Shown here: positions 37,901-50,020 of the stretch, piece by piece
Position numbering within the stretch: the stretch's first letter is position 1
Layout of the letters: every line of letters starts with the position of its first letter
NCBI GenBank assembly: GCA_005656395.1
Contig: SRSI01000010.1
Location: 372,001-436,000, forward strand
Direction of reading: 5' to 3'
DNA: 64,000 nt
Source of the DNA: Strongyloides papillosus
Taxonomy: Eukaryota; Nematoda; Chromadorea; Rhabditida; Strongyloididae
The notes under the pieces: model-generated
What the model was told of the DNA's origin: nothing
The model's input: only the letters and a program-made list of their open reading frames with translations
The model's database searches: none
Program-made: the position numbers and the translations under genes

Positions 37901-40900
37901 TAATGTAAATAAATAACGTCATTACTCCACCAACATCTCTGACAACAGCATTAGGGGTAAAAAATAAACCATTAGCTATAATTTTTACGGCTAATTCTAT
38001 TGTCATTGACAAAATAAATATATATTCTGTTACTTGAAGATAAGGATTATTAAAAATTAAATTTTCTCCAGTTGTTGGCCAAGGGGATTCAAATAACATT
38101 GAATAACAAGAAAATGATGTAACAATAACCATATACCAGTCTAGATATGTCATTAAACCAATAAATGCATGGAATTGTTTGTAACGTGTCGTTGCTGATT
38201 TACCACTTAGTGAATCAATTTGACTTGAATTATACTTAGCATAAACAATTTTTTTACATACTTGTCTTAATTTACTATCTCTTCCAACAGTAAAAAGAGG
38301 GCAATCAAAAAAAGGATGGTTTTCACGCATTTCTTCTTCAATACGATTTCTAGTAAATTCGGCTTGTGCTCTTTTTTGTTGTAAAGCTCTAATATCTATT
38401 TCTCCTTGTTTAAGATTATTTTTTGGAGCTGAATCTGTTGGACGGCAGTCACCGTTTTCTTTCATTGCTTCATATATTTGATTTATTTTAATAGAATGTC
38501 CACCGACTCCATATGTCTTTTTACCACTACTACTATCACTTTTAAATGTTTTTGTTCCCGTTAAATATTGATTTGAGTCACTCAAAATCATTCGACTTTT
38601 ATTAGAACTATCTAATAATTGTAATAAACCTGTTCTTTTAGTAGTACTACCAATTTGTCTCATTTTAATTTTACCAGCAACACTACTTCTTATTTTACCC
38701 ATACATTTTAATAATTTAACACTTTTACCAATCCAAGTTTCTTCAATATCTTCACTACCTGCTATTATTTCTTCATCAGCAAATGATCTTGTAAAACTGT
38801 CTCTTATTTTAGGAAGTGGAAATTCATTACTAACTTTTTTTAAACTAACCATTTGTGGTCTAGTTGGAAATTTTTCAAAAACTCTTAATCTTAAGGGTAG
38901 AGTTGTTCTCATACAAGTTGTTTCTTCTCTAGCTTTTAACTGTTTAACTTTTTTTAATTCTTCATCCATTTCTAAATTATCAAGAATAACGGCAACGAAA
39001 AGAGACAATACAATAAGAGTAACAAAAAGATGGTATCCAACAAAATAAGCAGCAACAAATACAACAAAAGATTCATTTGTTGATCTTAAAATTTCAACAA
39101 CAACATCTGTCCATCCTTCTTGTGTAATAATTTGAAACATAGACATAAAAGCTTGTGGAAAAGTTCTAAATTTATCTAATTTTGGAACATAACAAAAAAG
39201 TTGTAATGAAATAGCTGATGTCAATATAAGAACAACCATTGTAAAAATAACAAGACCTCCTAATTTTTTTCCAGGTCCAAATATTTTATAGACAAAATCT
39301 TCTAACATTGGCGATGCTTTAATTAGGCGTAGGAGACGAAAAACTTGGAAATATGTAAAAAAATTGGTACCATATAACATTGGAAAAACATTAAAAGTAC
39401 TTCCAATAACAAGTATAAATTCAAATTTATGTTGGCCTCTAGAAACAAAACCACTCCATGATAATGCATAAACTTTTAAAAGAAATTCAATATTAAATAG
39501 GATTGTAAAAAATACTTCTATATAATAATAAATAATTTTTCTTTTAGCATCACTTTCATCATGATAGTGAACGAAAGAGGCATTAATAAGAGCATTTAAT
39601 AATACTAATGCCATAATACATATTTGAAAATAGGTACTTCTGACAATTTTATACATAAGGCAAGGAGAATCATGAGAAGTTAAATCCGAATTTTCGATTA
39701 ATTTCCATTTACCAGAATCAGTTTTTTCTAATTTTTGTGTATAATTATCATCAGATTGTTTTTCTCTTGTTGACCACATCTCACTAAATTGAACACGTAT
39801 TTCAGCAAATGTCTCTGTTATAACAGCAATAAACACATTTTTAACTAACCACGCCAAAAAGAATATTAATGTTACAAAATAGAAAAATGCTATATATGAA
39901 GGAAATGTATCTAAACAATCATAAAGAACATATACCCATCCTTCTTGAGATGCTGCCATATATACAGTAAAAAGTGATGAAGCAAAATCATTAAACATTC
40001 CATAAAATCCTTGTCTGTGTGAATTCATTTGAAGTTTCATACATACCATATTTGGTGGGCATTGATATCCACCAGATTCTATTGAACACATTGTATCAGG
40101 AATTGCCAAATCAGAAATTGTCACATTTAATGGATCGGTACCAGGAAGAACACAATGGTATTCCATTCTACCAAAAAATTGGACACCCATAATTGCATAT
40201 AATGCCATAAAAAAAAGAAAAAATATAGTTACGTTTTGTATTTGTTGAGATGATCTCCTAAAAAAATATTTATGTAAAATAAAATAAAATCAACTTACTT
40301 AATAATTTGTTGAATTCTGTTTTTTGGTAGTTTAAAACTAACAATTTCTCTAATAAATCTTATCATAATAAATGGTCTAGGACTTCTCAAGACACTAAAC
40401 CATTTCTTATAAATTATTCCGGAATTAGGAAATCTATTTTCGATAAACAACAAAACATCAAGAAAAATACTAATATAATGACATAAAAGAAGACTAAAAT
40501 CAAAAAGTCTCCATTTAGATGTAAAGTACTTCTTTTTTTTGTTAAGTCCATTTGATGAAGTTATTGTATTGGGAGATGGTTTGATGACATTATATTGTTT
40601 TATCAATAACAGTGCTTCAAATGTAAAAATTGTTGTGACAAAGGAATCCATAATTATAATAATGTACCATAGTTTGGGATATATTTCTAATGTTTGAGGC
40701 GTATGAAGGCAAACAGAAATCATACTTATCATAGAGGATATTTTTAAGAGATAATCCATGATTGTCACATGAAGAAATTCTGGAAAAAAGTTTTGAAAAA
40801 TAAGTTTTTTGTTTAATTAAATTAAATATGTTAATATTTCAATGGCAGAAAAAAAAAAGAAAAGACTCAATGAGAAAGGAAAATTAATTTTAATGTGGAA

Positions 40901-43879
40901 AAATAATTATATAAAAAAAAGCGAGGTGGTTTTTGTTGTTTTTGAAGAAGAAAATGTACTATTAATTCTTGAAAGTTAAAAAGATGATTTAAAAATGAGA
41001 ATATAGTACAAGATGTGTGTATTTTTATGATAAAATAAAAAATCAGATTTAAGGATAAACTTATCTATAGTATTTTGATAGAAAAATTATGAAAAAGAGC
41101 CTACCCTCTGGAGTGCTGAGAAGAAGAAAGATAATGAAATTAGTTTAATAAAAACTTCTATGTCATTAAAACTTAAATACATATCTTTTTATTGGATAAT
41201 TGAATGTTAAGACTTGTTACGTAAAATAAAAAGAAGATATATTTATTTATATAAATATATTGTGCTATAAAAATAATATATATATTTATTTGGGCAAAAT
41301 ATATTAAATGAATAGATAATTTTGAAGAGGTTACTTGAAGGAATGTAATGGTAATGATTAACAGAAAGGGGGTAAATGACAGATGGTTGTATGATGACAG
41401 TTGAAGAGGCAAATTTAATAAAAGTCAAAAGAATGTAAAATTTTATATATGGATATATATTGTGTTTTTGACAATGAATTCAAATCAAATATTAGTATTT
41501 TTCGTAAAAGTTTTATTGTTATTGTTTGAATTCTATAAAAAAATTTCTAACTTTTACTTTAAAATGAAGAAAAATATTAAAAAAAATAATTTTTTTACAG
41601 AACTAAGGATATGAATATTATAGCTTTAAGTTTAATAAATATTATCTTTTTTTTAATTTTTAAAAATAATAGTAAGAAATGAATGTACATTTAACTACCT
41701 CTAATATTCTTTTTATTTTTTAAACTTATTATTAAAGAAATTAAATATAGGGAGTTAAGCAGTAAAAATCTCTTTAAAATTATTGTGCTTTTACATAAAT
41801 GAGACAGTTTCTCATTTCTTCTTTTTTTTAAAAAAAACAATAAAAGTCAAATCCTCCATCCATAATGAAGGAATATAAAATTTATCGTTTTCGGTTAATA
41901 AAGTAAAAATAAGTGTATAAAAACTAATATATCAAAATGATATTTTATTGAATTGCTTTTTTATTATAAAATATTTCCATTAGAATGCTAAAGAATATAG
42001 TTTTATAGAATGAAAAGTGTATTGAAAATTTATAAGTGTTTAGAAAAAGTTTAATATTAAATGTGAGAATTAAAAAAATGATTTAAAAAGATTGTTAAAG
42101 ATAATATAAAAAAAATTATTTTTTTTAATTTTGTCATTTGTTACATTTAAACAAATAAAAAAAACAATTTCCCTCCTCTTTTTGTGAATGATAAATATGT
42201 ATATATCTTTATAAATGAGATGTAATAAATTTAACTACTTAAATAAAAGATGTTTTAAAAAGAAAGAATAGCTGAAGGGTAAATTTATCAAAAATTTGGC
42301 TAAGTAATAATGTTTATCAAATGATAAAGACGCATATATGTATATATTTTGTTATAAAATATTTGTTAAATGAAAAGTTAAGCTTATGACATTAGTAATG
42401 AACTTTTAAGTTGTAGTTGATATGTTTAAAATTCCATGGCAGGTATCATTTATAAAATTTATAAATATTTATAGAAATGATAAAGCTTAAAAAGTTTGTA
42501 TATTTAATTTTCTTGAGATAAAATGTAATTAAAAGTATAACTTTTTGTACTACTTCTTTTGTTTAAAGAGGAAAAGAAGGAAAATATGGAATATGGATGG
42601 ATATTAGAATAATTTAATTATCCAGAAATGAAAGATAGATAAATATGTAAATGGAAATATTTATTTACATGGATGGATATGTTTTATATAAATGAAGAAA
42701 TAGAAAATTTTTAATCACAAAACATAAAAAATACATAAATATTTATGTGATATACGAACATACCTCTATTTGTATTTCTATTACAAGCCCCATCTTCGGG
42801 AGCTTTATCTCCAGATGGTAGAATTGTTGAACCACTTAAACCTATATCACTATTTCCCATCTCTGTGTAGTAATATGCAGCAAAAGATTCTTTAGCGTTG
42901 CTTGAACTACGTAAATTGACTTGAATTGTTGGTTTATCCAATAAATTTGGTGATAAATTATCTATAAAATATAACACAAATGAAGTGAAAGATGAATAAA
43001 ATGTGAAATTGACATTTGATACTTTAAAATTATGTACTTTTCATGATTATTCTTTATAAAATGAAAAGTTGTTAATAATATTAAGAAAATAAATTCATTA
43101 AAAGTTTAGTAAATAAAATTTATTTAAAGTGCAAAAATTATTATTAAAAAAACTATTTTTGTAATTTATTTTAGAAAATAAATAAGTATAACTAAAATAT
43201 AAAATAATGTAGTTAAAGATAAAAATATTTCTAGTTTTGATTATCTAAAAGTTTAATTAAAAGTAGTGAAAAAGGAAATTATAAAATCTTGAAATAATTT
43301 CAAATGGTTAATGGTTAAATTTTTGGAGATAGAGGAAAGATAGAAGGATTTTTCCCTCGTTTTGCCTTCCTTTTTCTAAACCAAAAGTATAAGCAATTTA
43401 CATAATTGGGAAGTTTGATAAAAAATTAATGGTAAATGAGTGAGGAAAAAGCTGATTAGGGATGGGGAGAATAGATGTTAAAAAGTTTGTGGAAAAGAAA
43501 TTGCAATGTAAATAAAAAAAATTGTCATTATGAATTTTACTTTTCATTTTATACTTAATTTTAGTTTTGGTTCTATACTTTTATATTTTAAGAAATATTA
43601 CTTTATTTGATTATCGTTATTAAAAATAATAATAAAGAAATATTAGAAATTTATATTTTATTTTTTAAAACTTTCAATAGCACTTAAGATAATTAGCTTA
43701 CCTCCATATGTAGTTGATGTTGAATGAAAAGATAAAACCCCAGGTGTGACAGTTGTTATTGCTGGTAGAATGCATGATCTTTTGTGGGCCAAAATTTTAG
43801 ATGACGATGTAATTGGGGGATCATTTGCTGAGATGGAAGAAGTTTTGTGATGTATTAAATAAGTGTCCGGTTTTAACAT
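34977..43879 (-). CDS. NALCN: NALCN/NCA sodium-leak channel alpha subunit
   Basis: Four exons on the minus strand: 43879-43702, 42961-42764, 40779-40299 and 40257-34977. Introns are 740, 1984 and 41 bp with compatible phases; 2045 residues. It is a four-domain, 24-TM channel. The four pore loops read SQEGW, TQEGW, SYKGW and TGEDW, giving the EEKE filter of NALCN rather than the EEEE of calcium or DEKA of sodium channels. Conserved blocks include ITETFAEIRVQF, FVYKIFGPGKKLG, LLTVDQRRW and RSVDIRKSLQLEELL. The C-terminus has the WWGEF segment seen in NALCN tails. The channel carries the resting Na+ leak in neurons with UNC-79, UNC-80 and NLF-1 partners. The first two exons are low-complexity and less certain, although phases and the total length (6138 bp) agree. 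C. elegans has nca-1 and nca-2. Confidence 0.94.
40780..42763 (-). other. Large NALCN intron (1984 bp)
   Basis: Bounded by a GTATGT donor on the minus strand at 42763 and a TTTTTTCCAG acceptor at 40780. The interior is AT-rich. An 11-nt candidate microexon at 41105-41115 does not keep frame. No nested gene seen. Confidence 0.65.
42962..43701 (-). other. First NALCN intron (740 bp)
   Basis: Donor GTAAGC at 43701 and acceptor TATTTTATAG at 42962 on the minus strand. A less AT-rich patch lies at 43330-43500. No conserved ORF. Confidence 0.6.
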
Positions 43880-45389
43880 TTTTTTGTAATTTGAGATTAG
43901 TTAAATATAATTTAGGTTTAAAAGATTGAAGATATGCTGTAATTATAGAAGATAGTATTAGATAAAATATCAAAAATGTGGGGAAAGAAAAATTTTTAGC
44001 CATATATTATATTGAAAAAAAAAATTAAAATTAGAAATTTTCGATTAATTATCTTAAAAGATATTATATTTTGTCTAAAATATATATATGCTAAATATGC
44101 TTCATAAAATTAACTATCAATCCTATTAAAATAAGAACTAAAATTTGTATCCAATATCTTTGTGCCTACTTGTTTCTTTAATTGATAAAAGATGAAGAAA
44201 CAGTAAAAGTCATAAATTTATATTTTCAATTATCCTTAAATACCAAGAAAGGAATGTTATTAAAAATTACAAAGAAATTTTTTTTTAAAAGAAAAAATAT
44301 TTATCCAAAATAAGTAATATACACTTAAAGTGCCAGAATTAATATCTTTTAAAAGCATTATTTCTCATAAAAGAATAATAAAAATTATGAAGATTAATTT
44401 ATTTTAAAATAAAAGTAGAGTGGTAAATTTATTTTAAAATCTTTAGAATGTTATATAACAGTATAACTTCAAAATAGTAAGGAGTTAAGGAATGTCAAAA
44501 ATAATTAGAGAAGCGAAAAATAGAATTACTTTAACGGATGTTTTTTTTGTCACAACAACAAGAATACTTATACATAAAAGTATTTACCAAAAGTTACTCA
44601 CCTGAAAATAATTTGATAATATTTATCAAATAACATTGTTATAGACGAAAAAAGATTTCTAAAGAATATAGCATTTTTGTTACTTTTCATAAAATAATAT
44701 TTGTAAAATATTATCGTTTTGACTTTTATGTATAGCTAAAAATTTCTTAAAATAATTCGAAGAAGACACTATTTTTTGGCAAAATAAATTTTTTAATTTA
44801 AAGCATTTATCTTAATTTATTAGTAATTTTTAGTATTAAAAGAGGAAAATTTATAGGTTTTAAAAAATTTTTTTAAAACGTTTTCTATGAATGATAGTCG
44901 GAAATTATCATTAATACTAAAGATGGTTTATAAAAATATTATTTTATAGATATATGAAGAATTTTCCTTTGAAATATGATATTAAAATCTTATCAATCTT
45001 AGTATAAACAAAAATTGTTCATTAACATTAAATGAATATTTGGAGAATGTCTTAGTATTTTCAATTACCAATCTTCCTTTTTTTTATATATATTTTCACA
45101 TTTTAAATTGACATTTTCTTCTAAATAAATGTTTAATGAATTTTTAAATTAATACTTTTTCCTTATTAATCTTATTACCTGATCTAGTATATTTAAACGT
45201 TTGACTCGAAATATTGTATTTCATATTTGTTTCCATAGTAACATTCATAAAATGTTTTTCAATAAATATTATGTGGATTAAATTTTATTTTCCGCAATAA
45301 TATTAAACTATTAATATATTCTTTTTTGCTAATAATATATACTTATTATTTATTAAAAAAAAATTATTAATTATTATTAACAACTAATC
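43880..45389. other. Divergent intergenic region (NALCN / IFT74)
   Basis: 1.5 kb between the outward-facing NALCN and IFT74 genes. Apart from the X-box near the IFT74 end, the sequence is AT-rich without recognised elements. Confidence 0.55.
45229..45242 (+). promoter_or_regulatory. X-box (RFX/DAF-19 site) of IFT74
   Basis: GTTTCCATAGTAAC matches the consensus GTYNCCATRGYAAC at all 14 positions. It ends 147 bp before the IFT74 ATG, within the distance range known for C. elegans ciliary genes controlled by DAF-19. Confidence 0.88.
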
Positions 45390-47263
45390 ATGCAACGTCC
45401 ACTAACATCAAGTAATAGGCCCACAACATCTAAAGGAAGACCGAAAACAGCAGGATTAAGTATGTTACTTTTATATTTCATTTTATCTTTTTTCCAAATT
45501 TTAACATTTTATTATTAATGTATTACAGATAATAATAGACCATCAAGTAGAAGAAACTGGAGAGGTAATGAGGGTAATTTTAATGATAGGCCAGATACAA
45601 CTATGAGAATATCGATGTCTAGAGGACAAGTAAATGATTCTAAAAACGATATCACTATTCAAAGACCTCAATCTATAGTTAATGGAATAAGACCAGTTAC
45701 TGGAGGAAGATTACAAACAGCTAGTATACATAATCGACCCATGACTAAACAAGGTCTTTCGGCAAATTTCCCTTCATCTAGATTAGGAACAGCTATGAGA
45801 TCACGATTAGTTTATGATAAAAGTTATTATAAGGGACTTTTAAATGCTAAATATCACATGATATTAAGAGAATTAGAAAATTTAAAGAATGAATTGGAAA
45901 AAAGTGAAATGGATAGACAACAATTATTAGTTTATGAGCAAAAAGCAGAAGACCAAGCCAGTGAAATTCGTGAACTACAGGCTAAATTACATGAGTATAA
46001 TATTATTATTGATAAAATAAATACAAATAGTGATTTAGAAGAAATATTAATTGATTTAAATGAAGTACAAGAAATAAATGAAAAATTAGCTGAAGAATTA
46101 GATAAAGTATATAAAGATCATCGAGAAAAAGAAATTGAGATTAAAAGTTTAGAAGATAGATTAAATTTTCTAAAAAATCAATATAATCAACAGTTATCAA
46201 GTATAGATCCTTCATTGAAAGACAGACACGAAAATTTAGTTAAAGAAGTAGAAAAACAAAAAGATAACATTAAAGAAGCTAATTACTTAATAAATTCTCT
46301 TGATAAAAAACGTGAAGAAATAGATAATGCTATAGGAAGTGTTCCACTTAAACAACAAGCACTTGTGTTGAATGAAAGAATTTTAGAATTAAAAATAAAA
46401 AAGCAAAAAATTGAAGAAGAGATTGGTACAAATGAGACTCCTGAAGATTTAAGAGATAGGCTTTTGGAACAGGTTAAAAAAAATAATGAGGAAATTAGTA
46501 TTATGGAGAAGCAAATTGAAGAAGTACATGAAAATATTGAAAATATAAAAGAAGAGTTAAGAGAATTTGATAATAACATCGAGAATTTAGTTGGTGATAA
46601 AAGTGAAAAATACAGAGAAATGAAGTTGATGGAAAAGCAAATGGATGAATTTTTCGATAATTATATTGAGGAATTAGCAAATGCTGCTAAAATTTTAGAT
46701 GATAAAGAAAATGAAGTAGTGAAGATTATGGAGAAAATTAGTATAAATTTGGAGAAAAGTGATATTAACGAAGAGGTTAAAATTAAAAATAAAGATAGTA
46801 ATGATCCTGAAATATTAGCTGATACTCATTTGGATTTACAAGAAACACTTTCACAAATTAATGAGAAAGTTTGGGATATACAACAACAAATTAATGAAGG
46901 AAAAAAAGAATATGAAAATATTAAAAATGATTTGGGAATAGATGATGAAAGTTTAAATGAAAAAAATGAAAAAGAAAGAAAAAAACAATTGGACGAAATT
47001 AAAAGTACATTACAAGTAAAGGAAAATGAGCTTGAAATGTTAAAAATAAAAAATAAAGAATTAATGGCAAAGTTACAAGAAAACGAAAATTATAGTAAAA
47101 TTAAAAATTTCGAAGAATCAAATATTAATAAACATAAAGAAATTGAAATATTGAAAGAAAAAGTTCAAAAACTACGATTGACAAAAGATTACGAAGTCAT
47201 AAAAAAGACTGTCTAGAAAAATATAAAAAATTGAATTCACGATTAATAGAATTAAATAAATAA
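45390..47263 (+). CDS. IFT74: Intraflagellar transport protein 74 (frame break at 47201-47206)
   Basis: Two exons, 45390-45459 and 45529 onward, with a 69-bp intron. The N-terminus is a basic, Arg/Ser/Thr/Pro-rich segment (RPLTSSNRPTTSKGR), as in IFT74, where it helps bind tubulin with IFT81. RPVTGGRLQTASIHNRPMTK and LVYDKSYYKGLLNAK match the conserved head of the long coiled coil, and the rest of the protein is almost entirely coiled coil. As written, the frame ends at TAG 47214-47216 (585 residues). One extra A in the run 47201-47206 would extend it by a coiled-coil-like tail (DCLEKYKKLNSRLIELNK) to TAA 47261-47263, giving 601 residues, about the length of human IFT74. The protein is a core IFT-B subunit and carries tubulin into cilia, which in nematodes means sensory neurons. 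Confidence 0.92.
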
Positions 47264-47377
47264 TTACTGTCATTTATTATCGATGTATTAAAAATGTATT
47301 CGTTAATGCAATAAATATATTTTTAATCAAAAATAAAATATATATTTTAAATAATTTCATAAATTAATGTTATACTA

Positions 47378-48796
47378 TTAGTTTCCTTCTTCATCAGTAT
47401 CTTTAGAACTGTCTTTAGAATGTGTGTTAGAAACAGAAGTTGAAGTTTCTCTTTCACCACTACTTGTAAAGTATTTTGTACGTTTAACGCCTTTAATTTT
47501 GTTTACTGTTAAATCTTTTACTGGATGAGACGATCTATGATCAATAACATAGTTTTTAAAGACTACTAATAATTCCTTAAAATCAGGTCTTGCTGATGGA
47601 TCAAGTTTAAATATTTTATTAACAACATCTAAGACAAATTTAGGTGTTCCTGATGGCATGTCCCATAATTTCACTTTTCTTATTAATGTTGCCATTTTCT
47701 TTGGTTCCATATCTGGCCACGGTTTAGCACCATTGGAAAATATTTCAAAAAGTACAACAGCAAAACTCCATACATCACTTTTCTCCGAATACTTTGGATT
47801 ATGAACCAATGTCTCGGGGGCCATCCATGCAAGAGGAATTTTCTGACTCCAAAAACTTTCTTGTTTCAATTCAGCTGTCATCCTACTAAGACCAAAATCG
47901 GATATTTTAATAACACCATCATGAGAGATTAAACAATTTCTTGCTGCCAGATCACGGTGTATAATTTCTTTTGAATGGAGAAAAACACATCCTTTACAAA
48001 TTTCATAACCATACAAAGCTCTTTCTAAATCACTAATATTTTTTTCCTCTCTTTTCAAGTGTGAACTTAATGCACCACCTGGACATAATTCCATAACAAG
48101 AATAACAGGTAGGTTATCACAAGCAATACCATAAAAATGTATAACATTTTCATGTACGAGAAAAGACATTATTTTGGCTTCTTTTAGTAAATCATCTTTG
48201 GCATTTTTAATATTAGTTTCATCAGCAGTATCCATTATAGCTACTTTTATAGCAACATCTATCAATTGATTTGCATTATTTGTAAAAGCAGCTTTGTAAA
48301 CAATTGCAAAATTACCTCTACCAATTTCACCACCATCAACATCATACTTAATTTGACTTCGTTTTATCAACCATGATGGTCTTAATATTGGATTTTTTAG
48401 TGTTACTCTTCCAGGTAACGTCTTTTCTCTATAGTATTCAACTAAGTCAACCGGAGATGGAAAATATTTTATCTCTTTGTTTTTCGTATAGATATTTAGA
48501 AAGAATCCTTTTTCTTTAGAAGCTCCAACTGTATAATTAGCTAATTTTGATTTTCCACCACGAGCTGTAATAACAATTTCATATGATCCTCTCGTATCAG
48601 TAACTCTAACTAACCAATCGCCTTCATTTTTTACTAGGTTTTGAATATCAGCTCTGGGTCTCATTGCATGGAACCAATCTTGGTCTTCGAGTCTTTTGTT
48701 ACAATTACCATTGTAAACTGGAATTTTTGCAGGAGCAATGGTACTGGTTGAATCTTTAATTTCTTTAATGGACTGTTTTTTTTCGACAGTCTCCAT
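47378..48796 (-). CDS. SH2-domain non-receptor tyrosine kinase (Fer/SPE-8-like)
   Basis: Single exon, 472 residues. The SH2 domain covers about 41-135 (starts DWFHAMRP, phosphotyrosine Arg64 in DWLVR). The kinase domain covers about 152-420: glycine loop GEIGRGNFAIV, Lys184 in VAIKVA, alpha-C Glu206, HRDLAARN at 280-287, DFG at 300-302 and WMAPE at 324-328. A Ser/Thr-rich tail follows. SH2 followed directly by kinase without SH3 or F-BAR is the layout of the nematode-expanded Fer-related family, which includes SPE-8 of sperm activation. The activation loop has Phe315 where most members have the regulatory tyrosine, and no other Tyr lies between DFG and APE. Catalytic residues are otherwise complete, so activity is expected but autophosphorylation control may differ. 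The 3' end faces that of IFT74, 114 bp away. Confidence 0.93.
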   Translation of the reverse strand: METVEKKQSIKEIKDSTSTIAPAKIPVYNGNCNKRLEDQDWFHAMRPRADIQNLVKNEGDWLVRVTDTRGSYEIVITARGGKSKLANYTVGASKEKGFFLNIYTKNKEIKYFPSPVDLVEYYREKTLPGRVTLKNPILRPSWLIKRSQIKYDVDGGEIGRGNFAIVYKAAFTNNANQLIDVAIKVAIMDTADETNIKNAKDDLLKEAKIMSFLVHENVIHFYGIACDNLPVILVMELCPGGALSSHLKREEKNISDLERALYGYEICKGCVFLHSKEIIHRDLAARNCLISHDGVIKISDFGLSRMTAELKQESFWSQKIPLAWMAPETLVHNPKYSEKSDVWSFAVVLFEIFSNGAKPWPDMEPKKMATLIRKVKLWDMPSGTPKFVLDVVNKIFKLDPSARPDFKELLVVFKNYVIDHRSSHPVKDLTVNKIKGVKRTKYFTSSGERETSTSVSNTHSKDSSKDTDEEGN

Positions 48797-50020
48797 TATA
48801 AAACAATAAGTTAATAATATTAAAAATAATTAACACAGAAGGTTTTTTCAAGTTTATTTAATAATATTAAAAATGTTCAAATAAATAAAGAACAAATATG
48901 AATATAAAATGAAAATATATTAAAATTTAATATACAAAAAATGTGCAACATTTTTTTAATAACATTTTTTCTTTTCAAATTATTTTACATTGTAAAAATA
49001 TATTATTAAACATTAAATTGTACAAATTTTGATTAAGATAATCCAATTATAAATACATTAAACAGAGATAATAATTAAATTTAGTATAAGTTATGAATAA
49101 AAATTTTGCTTTTATAACATAAAATGTTACTCAAAATAATTATGTCAAAAATTTTAATATATTTCATTTGAAAGTAATTTTGTTGATTAATCTAAAAATT
49201 CTTAATCAATATATATTGCAGCTTTAAATTTATTCAGTGTTATATCTTTGAAACAACTTTAACAATAAAATAAATCGATTTTTTCAAATAAAAGTTTATT
49301 AAAAAATAATTAATGTAAAGTATTCATTGTATTTTTCAAACATTCGATCACCAGTAATGATAATTTTATATAATTAATGCACTCGATAATTAATTATTAA
49401 AAACAATTACTTTTATGAAAACCATATGAAAGTAACTTTATTATAATTGATAAATTGGAAGTTATTTAATTTTATAATTTATTATTTGAAAAAAGTATAT
49501 ACAAATTATAAACTTTTTATAAAGCAGTTGAAAATTATGAAATTTTAAGTATGCAATAATTACAGTTAAAAAACACCCAAAAGTTTTAATGTTTACATTA
49601 GCAAAAATACACATGTAATTTCATCATTTTTCCAAACCAATATATTGTATATGCAATAAATAATGCAAACTTGTTTATCAGTAATTTTTAATGTAATTAA
49701 TACCTTTTTAGGTAAACAAAACAAAAACATAATATATTTATAACATAATTTATATAGAATCAGCAGTTATTGCTATTTTAACAGCATACTTTAAAAACTT
49801 TATTTAGAAAATAAATAGAAAAAACAAAAATTTAATTACAAAGGAAAAACCATATTATTGAGATCTTAAAAAATTTAGTATTTAATATAGATACATAAAA
49901 CTGTGGATACAAATATTTTTAAACACATATTATACAATATCCATCAATTACTAACCATATGTAGAAAAATGACATCTTCTAATTTTTAATTTTTATTACT
50001 AAAAAAACTATGTATAAATT
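48797..50020. other. Intergenic, kinase promoter and upstream gene 3' flank
   Basis: 1.2 kb of AT-rich sequence between two minus-strand genes. No ORF, RNA gene or repeat of note. Confidence 0.5.

Noticed and set aside
41105..41115. An 11-nt microexon candidate in the large NALCN intron (TTCTTCTCAG acceptor, GTAGGC donor on the minus strand).
   Set aside because: Insertion of 11 nt between the flanking exons changes the phase and leads to an early stop.
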